A DNA stretch of 64,000 bases from Neckera pumila (taxonomy: Eukaryota > Streptophyta > Bryopsida > Hypnales > Neckeraceae), in assembly GCA_963969595.1 (NCBI GenBank), contig OZ018417.1:10170501-10234500 (forward strand), read 5' to 3'. Positions 56,147-64,000 of the stretch are shown here, piece by piece (the first letter of the stretch is position 1; each line of letters starts with the position of its first letter). The position numbers and the translations under genes were made by a program. The notes below the pieces were generated by a model. The model worked only from the letters and a program-made list of their open reading frames with translations, was not told the origin of the DNA and did not search any database.

Positions 56147-56419
56147 TCAGAAGAGATTTGAGGCCTCCGAGAGCTTGCGAGTTATCTTGCATTCCCAAAC
56201 TGCGGGAATGTGGGAAAGCAGCTGGCTGTTGTGGTCAAAATGGTGCCACGTCATTTAAAAAATAAATAAAAATTGCCTAAAATGATATTTGGGGGATTTT
56301 TTATTTATTTATTTAAAAAAAATAAAAAAATTGACAATCCGTACCAGCTGTTCACAGAATCTGGCTAGAATTGAGAACGGGCCTGAAACAGCCCTCCAAT
56401 GCCCTCCAATCCCCTCTAA
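56147..56419. mobile_element. Family C MITE copy
   Basis: Ends CAGAAGAGATTTGAGGCCTC and CCAATCCCCTCTAA mirror each other. The GTGCCACGTCA block and AT-rich centre match 45303-45608. Confidence 0.6.
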
Positions 56420-56760
56420 TGTAGACTTTCATTTATTTTTTAAATGATTACATGGTTAAGGTCAGACCACCTATACCTAATCACTTAAGCAATTGTGGCA
56501 TAGGTGGTGAGCAATTGATTGTAATAAAGGGTTTTTTTGTGTTGGGAAATAGAAAACATTGAGATTGCAAAATTTTCAGAATTTTTTTTGAAAAACTAAA
56601 ATTTCAGTAAATTTTGGGAGCCAAAAAAGTGTTTCCAACCAATTTCCAATCTCTAGAGTCTTCCAATTTCGATTACTCAAGAACTAGCTTCTTACTATCT
56701 ACTTTCTTGTTACTTTATGCATACTTTAGGACATGTGTCATGATCTTACTATTTCCAACT
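56420..56760. other. No gene seen
   Basis: Short AT-rich spacer between elements. Confidence 0.4.
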
Positions 56761-57692
56761 TTAACCCCTAAAGGACCAGCATGCGTTTTTTGGTTGTATA
56801 GAAATTTTGGGCAGTTACGTGTAATTAGAGATTTCCATATTTTAAGCTAAAATTTTAATAGAAGGTGGGCGCAAGGAATATCTTTCATATGCACTAAATT
56901 TCATGACAAATGGAAATAGGAGTCAAAAGTTATAGCCAATTATATTACTTTTTTTGGTAACTGGGTAATCCGGGCAGATAAAAAAAATCACTTTTTTCAA
57001 AAATAAAAACTTGAAACTAGTTTTCTAGAGTTATATATACATGGAAAGCTTTGAATCAATCCATTTCAACCAATGAGTCAAAAGTTATGAGGATTTTTAG
57101 TTTTCGGGCAGTTATGGATTCTCTACTCTAAAATAAACTTTGAAGCTGTTTGTTTAGCTAATTTTTTAATATTTAAAAAAAAAAAAATCATAGGATGTAG
57201 GTTGTTTATTACAACATTACAACCATTGGGATTAACGTTTTTCAGTTCCATAATCAAATTCTTAACAATTTAATATTTTGGATCATTCTCTACTCTTTTC
57301 TACTTACTATTTTTTTTGTATATGTTGTACAATTCCAAATGATTTGAAATTTTTTAAGCATGTAGCCAACTTGTTTAGAAAAAAGAATTCAAATAAGCAC
57401 CACCCTTTTGGACATTCTTTTATACAAATGAAATCTGACAATGAAATGAAGTGCAGCTGCCCTGTTTTTTGCAGGGAACAAAAAAGGATTTTTGCCAATT
57501 CAAATGCTAATATCTTCCAATCCACATGGTGGAATATTCTGAATTTTTTTTCACATCTTCTAAAACTAGTTTACTATAAGATCCTATGGTTACATGTGTC
57601 AAAAAAAAATTCAAAAATTTAGTACTTGCACTAAAAATTGCAATTTTTGAGTGTTTTAGGTGAAAACATAGTCATGGAACTTTAGGAGTTCT
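56761..57692 (+). mobile_element. TTAA-family A element
   Basis: TTAA (56761-56764) plus CCCCTAAAGGACCAGCATGC at the left; GGAACTTTAGGAG plus TTCT at the right. The right flank has decayed from TTAA. A 114-codon frame on the plus strand (57278-57622) is shared with no other copy and is incidental. Confidence 0.7.
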
Positions 57693-58006
57693 AAAGAGTA
57701 AAAAACACATTACAAGCCATGATTGGAAATAGGGGTACTGTCTGTTGGACGTTGGTCCCTAGTTGGAAATAGGTGGTCTCACCTTATTAGAATTTTGTAT
57801 TGATTAAGTTCCTAAAAAATTAGAACTAAATGATCCAAATTTTATTGATATACATCTAAAGTAAATACACTCATAATCAACACACTTAAGCAAATTTAAT
57901 ACTTATTTAAGATACATTAAGTTTTGGAATCTAATCAACAAGTGAAATAGGACTCTAACACACTTTAGTGTGCAAAATTTGGATACCAAATGAATCTCTT
58001 CTTCTA
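57693..58006. other. No gene seen
   Basis: AT-rich spacer between two family A copies. Confidence 0.4.
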
Positions 58007-58955
58007 TTAATCCCTAAAGGACCAAATTGCGTTTTTTGGCAACACAACAATTTTAGGCAGCTCACTATAGATGGAGTTTATATTTTTTCTTTGAAAATTT
58101 AACACAACATTTCCCCAAGGAGTAGCTTTAATGCCCAACAATTTTCATAACATTTGACTATATGGTTAAAAAGTTATTGCATGATCGGTGATTTTCAACA
58201 TTTGGCGAGCACCTTGGGCAATCCAAAAAACTTCTTTAAAATCACTTTTTAAAAAAATAAAAATTTGAAATTGGTTCTTTAGATTTAAATATACATAAGA
58301 AGCTTTTAATCATCCCATTTTAGTTAATGAGTCAAAAGTTATGAGGATTCTTAGTTTAGGGTAGTTTATGGGTAGTTATGAAATCTCTACTCTAAAATAA
58401 ACTTTGAAGTCCTTTATTAACTCAATATTCAATATTTTTGGAAAAAAATTAAGCCATTAGGTATATATTGTTTATTACAACATTACAACCATTGGGATTG
58501 GCAATTTTAAATTCTTTAAATAAATGGTTAACAATTTAGTGTTTTGAATCATTCTCTACTTCTTTCTACTTACTATTTTTTTCCTCTATATTTTACAATT
58601 CCAAATGATCTGAAATTTTTCAAACATGTATTCAACTTGCCTTGAAGAATGAATCCAATGAGTAACCACCATTTTAGACATTTTTTCATACAAATGTGAC
58701 CTTAAGAAGTGCAGTTGCCCGGATTTTTGCAGGGACAAAAAAATGATTTTGTCAATTCAAACGCTATTATCTTGCAATCTACAAGGTGGAAATTTTTGAA
58801 ATTTTTTCCACAACATCTTGAACTAGAGTATTACAAGATCCTAAGGTTACTTGTGTCCAGAAAATGTTTCTTTTCTAAAATTTGGTACTTGTATTAGAAA
58901 TGACAATTTTGGAGCATTTTGGGTGAAAACATAGTCCAAAACCTTTAGGGGTTAA
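58007..58955 (+). mobile_element. TTAA-family A element, TTAA on both sides
   Basis: TTAA (58007-58010) plus TCCCTAAAGGACCAAATTGC; right end CCTTTAGGGG plus TTAA (58952-58955). The interior is closest to the copy at 50219-51159, which suggests a subfamily. Confidence 0.75.
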
Positions 58956-59879
58956 AACAGAATTTGTTCTATTCATTAGATGTTTTTTGAGGTCATTGGA
59001 AGGCTATATAGAATTGTTCTCCTTCATGTAAACCCACACATTATTGTCAAAATATTAAATAATTAAAATTTTAAAAAATTAAAAAATTAAAATTAATAAT
59101 AATAATGAAATAATTCATGAAATAATATTATTTGATGTGGCAATCTTCCAACCATATCAAATTGCTAATGTAGTGAAGTTTCCATGTTCCCTACTAACCA
59201 GGAATTCACGACTTTGTTTAGGGGCCAAAATCTCATCTACAGTATTTGTAATAGACTGACTTTGAGATCTCCGCAACTACTGGGCCAATGAGTGTGTCCT
59301 TGGTACCATTGGAAAGCTCTTAGGGCGTATATATGCACAAATCAAATTTTGTGCCATTTAGAGTATAGGGGTGAAAGATATTGAATTTCAAAAGGGTTTT
59401 TTATTGGCAACAAAAATTAAGATACTGTAGAGAATATATGGTTTGCAAAGAGCCATTGGGCCAAATGACATACAAATGATATGATAATACTTGTGGCAAC
59501 AATACAAGGTACACTAGTAAGTTGTGAAATTTAAAGTATTGCTTGTGGGCGTGCCAAAAAGCAACATGGTGCTTCCCTGGACTTTCATGTTGTGATTGTG
59601 TACATCTTGTATCATTAATACCTTTAATTATAGTGTAATTTTTCTGAATGTAGGTGTGTTATTTCTCCAACATATCTCAGACATCACCGCATTTGCCTAA
59701 CATATACCCAACCCCAAATCACTATAGTCCGCAACATAAATTCACCCCCCTACAATATATCACATTCAGAATCACCATAAATCTACAATCCATTTCTCCC
59801 TCTACTACACCTTACCAATCACATAATGCACACCACTCACCTACCTCATTATACAAAACTGTTACAAAGTAACAAAATA
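58956..59879. other. No gene seen
   Basis: AT-rich spacer with short simple repeats (AATTAAAA) near 59050. Confidence 0.4.
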
Positions 59880-60671
59880 TTAACCACTAAAGTCCTAAAG
59901 TTCTCTTGTGAGACAAAATGAATTTCAGATAGGGTCGTATAACCTCAATTTTTAACATGATTTTTTGAAAAATTGTGAAGCCCAAAAAATGCATTAGCTT
60001 TCTAGAAATATCATTTTTATTTCATTTGATGACTGGAAGCAAAAGCTACCCCATTCTAAGCTCAATATAGAATTCTTTAGGAAGCACAAAAAAAAAATGT
60101 CAAATTTTTTTTTTTTTCATAGAATTTTTTTAATCTATATGGAAAGATTTGATTCATTCTAGTTTGACAAAAGATGAGAAAGTTATGGAGAGTCTTGATT
60201 TTTGGGCAATCTAAGGATCTTCTTTACAAAACAACTTATAAAATTCATTTCTTAACTCTATTTTTCACAATTTTCCAAAAGAAAAGAAGCTCCACATGGT
60301 TTAATTTGCTTGCCAAGCAAAATAAGTGAAGTAGGTATGAGATAGGAGAAAAAATTAAATTGTTAATAGCTCCAAATTGTATTGAAAATCACTAATCCCA
60401 ATAGTAAGATTCAAAGTATTATAATCTAGTCATGCAACTTGCAAATAAATCATGATTTATTTACTTTAATTGCCAATATCTTTGAATCTATGTTGGGTCA
60501 AGAAACTTTGAATTTCTTCCACACATTTTTATACTTGCGTAGTCCAAGATCCTACAATCAAATATGCCAAAAAAACAACAATTTTAAGACTTTTTTGCTC
60601 TTTACAATAGAAATGACAATTTTGAATGTTTTTGGATGAGAAAAAGTCTTAGGACTTACTTTAGGGCTTAA
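59880..60671 (+). mobile_element. TTAA-family B element, diverged
   Basis: TTAA (59880-59883) plus CCACTAAAGTCC; right end TTACTTTAGGGC plus TTAA (60668-60671). The interior follows family B in order but is shorter (about 790 bp) and more diverged, so it is probably older. Confidence 0.6.
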
Positions 60672-61130
60672 GACCTAGTGCTACCAAAGAGCCTCTCTCT
60701 TAAACATGTAACTCCTAGAAATACTTATAGTTATAAATGGGATCCATTATGAACAAGCCCTTCACTCCACCCACAAAAAGGTTGGAATTATTTTTCTCTT
60801 CGTGACATTTTGGGCAACGATGAATATGGATGCACTTACTATACTAGATTGACAATTGATGAATTCCCTTAATTTGCATGTTATGTTCCCATTTGGACTC
60901 TTAGACTACTCTTGGTGTCAGAAGATAATACCTCAAAGCAAGACGTTAAAGTGATCATACAAAGTAAATTTTGCAAGGTGAATTCTGTATTCCATAGGTT
61001 AAATGTAAAAAAAGCCCCCTATTTTGTGTTCTATTCATTGGCTTTGTCATCCTTTGGACACAAACTATGACATTGACGTACTCTAGTTTCTAAATCCAAG
61101 TTTCTAAATCCTATCTACAACTACGCACAT
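60672..61130. other. No gene seen
   Basis: AT-rich spacer without recognisable element ends. Confidence 0.4.
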
Positions 61131-61698
61131 TTAACCCCTAAAGGCCCAAGTGTCCGTTCAACGGACAAGTGGGATTTTGGGCAGGTACCTACGGGCTGAA
61201 ATTTTGTCCTGATTTTTTGAAACTTTTTTAGAAGACAGAAAAACTGATAAGCTTTGTGGGAGTATAATTTTTTTTTCAATCGGTGCTTGGGAAAAAAAGT
61301 TATGCCCAAATAAGCTCAAAATAGAGGAGAGCGGGCAGCAAAAATTTTTTTGCAAAAAATAATTTTTTTTTTTTTGAATTTTTTTTCCCATAGGTTATAT
61401 TTTTGTCTATCTGGAAAGCTTTGATTCATTTCATTTGGATTTGTTATGAGAAAGTTATGGACATTCTTGTTTTTCAGGCAGTTAGAGCATCTTTTTGAAA
61501 AAAATAACTTGTAGGACTCATTTTTTAATGCAATTTTTCAAATTTTTCAATTTTTTTTTTTGGCATGGTTTAGTTTACTTGCTAGAACAATCTCACCATT
61601 GGGATTAGTGCATTTTAATTCCATCTAAAATATATGAATATTTTAGATTTTCCTTCTATCTCATACTTAATTCTACTTAACAATTTTTTTAATAATGA
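61131..61698 (+). mobile_element. TTAA-family B element, truncated
   Basis: TTAA (61131-61134) plus CCCCTAAAGGCCCAAGTGTC. It is very close to 55037-55965 through the GATTCATTTCATTTGGATTT block, then breaks off near 61698. Confidence 0.65.
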
Positions 61699-61862
61699 AC
61701 CCTAAACTGCACAACGCGGTTTAGGTTTTGGTTGTAGTGGAGATGTGAGGTCTCATTTGTCGGCTAATGAGATATTGGATGGTCAAACTGTTCTTGTTTC
61801 ACATTAATTCTTCAGCCCACACTGAGTGAATTTAGGGCCTCTGATTTCAAATCATAACATTG

Positions 61863-62755
61863 TTAACCCCTAAAGTTTCTTAATTATGTTCTCACCAAAA
61901 ATGCTCTAAAACTGCCATTTCAATATAAGAACCAAACTTTTGAAAAATATCACTTTTGGACACATGTAACCGTAGGATCTTGTAGTACTCTGGTTTGAAA
62001 AGATATGATGGAAATCTCAAAAATTTCCACCTTGTAGATTGCAAGATTTTAATGTTTGAAGTGGCAAAAAAATTTTTGGCCCTGCAAAAAAATGGGCAGT
62101 TGCACTTCACAAGGTTAGATCATTATGAAAAAATTTCCAAAACGGTTGTACTTCTTTGGATTCATTCTGTAGGGCAAGATGGCAACATGCTTGAAAATTT
62201 TCAAATCATTTCGAAAAAAATAGTAAGTAGAAAGAAGTAGAGAATGATTCAAAATACTAAATTGTTGAGAATCTTGTTTTGGAATTGAAAAATGCCAATC
62301 CCAATGGTTGTAATGGTTTCATTAACAATCTACATCCTATGTTTTTAATTTTTTCAAAAAATATTGAAAATTGAGTAAATTAAACAACTTCAAAGTTTAC
62401 TTTAGAGTAGAGAATCCGTAATTGGCTGGAAACTAAAACTCCTCATAACTTTTGACTCATCGATCAAAATGGAATGACTCAAAGCTTTCCACGTATATAT
62501 AAATCTAATAAATCAATTTTTATTTTTGAAAAAAATGATGTTTTTTAGTCTGTCCAAATTGCCCGAGTTGAGAAACAAATTACATACTCCGTATCATGCA
62601 ATAACTTTGAACTCATATTTCCAAATGTCATGAAATTTTGTGCATATGAAAGATATTCCTTGTTCCCACCTAGTATTAAAATTTTAGCTCAAAATATGGA
62701 AATCTTTAGTCACATGTACCTGCCTAAAATTTCTATGTTGCCAAAAAACACATGT
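61863..62755 (-). mobile_element. TTAA-family A element, right end lost
   Basis: TTAA (61863-61866) plus CCCCTAAAGTTTC. It follows family A to GCCAAAAAACACATG near 62755, where the terminal GGTCCTTTAGGGG is missing. Confidence 0.7.
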
Positions 62756-63156
62756 AACACAAAATTAGACATTTTTGCACTTGGCCAAGTGCAATGATTG
62801 TATGCAAAACTATTCACACAAAATGTATTATCAAAAACTTGAGTACCCCCCAGATTTTCAAAAGATCTATTTTTCGATTTCATCATGCAATACTATCACT
62901 TCGAATGCAAACTCTCTATGAAGATGCCATTTCAGTTCTTCCAAGAGAAATACAAGTCCAACACATTTTACTTCTTCCTATCAATCATTTCTTTTGGTCT
63001 CATGTATTAATTTTTCTGCTCTGTACATTGCTATTACATTAGTGTTGTAATATTTAAATGAGTATACCATGTGTACAGCAGTATTCACTACAATTTTTGG
63101 AATATTTATTTATAAATCTAGAATGACATTGAAGGTTTAGCAACTACCTTCACATT
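62756..63156. other. No gene seen
   Basis: AT-rich spacer; an 82-codon frame at 62794-63042 is not recognised. Confidence 0.4.
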
Positions 63157-64000
63157 TTAACCCCTAAAGGACCAACATGCGTTTTTTGGCCGTATAGAAA
63201 TTTTGGGCAGGTACGTGTGACTAGAGATATCCATATTTGAGGCTGAAATTTTAATAGAAGGTGGGGGTGAGGAATATCTTCATGTGTACCAAGTTTCATG
63301 ACATTTCGAAATACGAGTCAAAAGTTGTGACTTGATATGTTCCTTTCTTTCATAACCGGGTAGTTTGGGCAGATCAGAAAAAATCGTTTTTTCCGGAATT
63401 TTTTTTTTGAAATTGGTTCTTTACATTTATATATACTTAAAATGCTTTTAGTCACTCCATTTCAATCAATGAGTCAAAAGCTATGAGGGTTTTTGGTTTG
63501 CAGGCAATTATGGATTCTCTACTCTAAAAAAAACTTTAGAGTCGTTTATTTTACTCAATTTTCAATATTTTTGGAAAAAAATAAAATCCTAGAATGTAGA
63601 TTGATTATTACAACATTACAACCGTTGGGATTGGCATTTTTAAATTCCATGATTAAATTTTTAACAATTTAGTATTTTGAGTCATTTTCTACTTCTTTCC
63701 ACTTACTATTTTTTTCCTATATGTTGTACAATTCCAAATGATGTGAAATTTTTCATGCATATAGACAACTTGTTTAGGAAACTGAATTCAAAGAAGCACC
63801 ACCTTTATCGGCATTTTTTCATTGAAAAGTGAGCTTGCAAAGTGCAGCTGCCCGGTTTTTTGCAGGATTGAAAAAATGGTTTTCAAGACTTTGAATGCTT
63901 ATATCTTGTGATCCACACGGTGGAATTCCTTGAAATTTTTACCACATGTTTTCAAAATATCATACTACAAGATCCAACGATTACATGTGTCAAAAATTGT
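63157..64000 (+). mobile_element. TTAA-family A element, runs off the window
   Basis: TTAA (63157-63160) plus CCCCTAAAGGACCAACATGC. It is close to the 36576 and 47394 copies in inverse orientation. The window ends before the distal terminus. Confidence 0.75.

Noticed and set aside
57278..57622. 114-codon frame inside a family A repeat
   Set aside because: Other family A copies do not keep this frame, so it is not a conserved element protein.

Overview
The window looks like nuclear DNA of a land plant. It is AT-rich and gene-poor, genes are broken by GT-AG introns, telo-box motifs (AAACCCTAA) lie near two gene starts, and plant-type small transposons fill the spacers. One gene is an intron-bearing plastid-type MurB, an enzyme of peptidoglycan synthesis. 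The full Mur pathway is known from mosses, lycophytes and some other non-flowering plants but not from flowering plants, so a bryophyte, lycophyte, fern or gymnosperm is likelier than an angiosperm. I cannot name the species.

Layout. 1-11 kb: no certain gene; short decayed coding traces, a CACTA-type MITE and a Mutator-type MITE. 11.8-13.8 kb: a five-exon minus-strand gene for a PHO88/SND3-like ER membrane protein, followed at 14.5-14.8 kb by a broken first exon of the splicing factor MOS4/SPF27. 15-20.5 kb: a perfect 23-bp hairpin, a tRNA-type SINE and several MITEs. 21.2-22.6 kb: an intronless F-box-associated-like protein without a visible F-box. 24-31 kb: two large foldback elements, a long AT microsatellite and a mariner-type MITE. 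32.2-34.75 kb: the four-exon MurB gene. 35.7-36.1 kb: a weak candidate for a small secreted peptide. 36-64 kb: almost entirely repeats.

The repeat landscape is the most distinctive structure after MurB. Two related families of about 0.8-0.95 kb end in CCCCTAAAG-type termini and are flanked by TTAA. I count about eight or nine copies of family A and at least seven of family B, on both strands. Nested copies reveal the empty site: one family A copy sits inside family B with a clean TTAA duplication. These families act as hosts for, and guests of, CACTA-type, Mutator-like and foldback elements, so the relative order of insertion can be read from the sequence.

The three recognisable genes do not form a pathway. 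MurB would act in the plastid stroma (UDP-MurNAc formation), PHO88/SND3 in the ER membrane (protein targeting), and the F-box-like protein in an unknown role. All exon boundaries were placed by eye from reading frame, splice consensus and family conservation.
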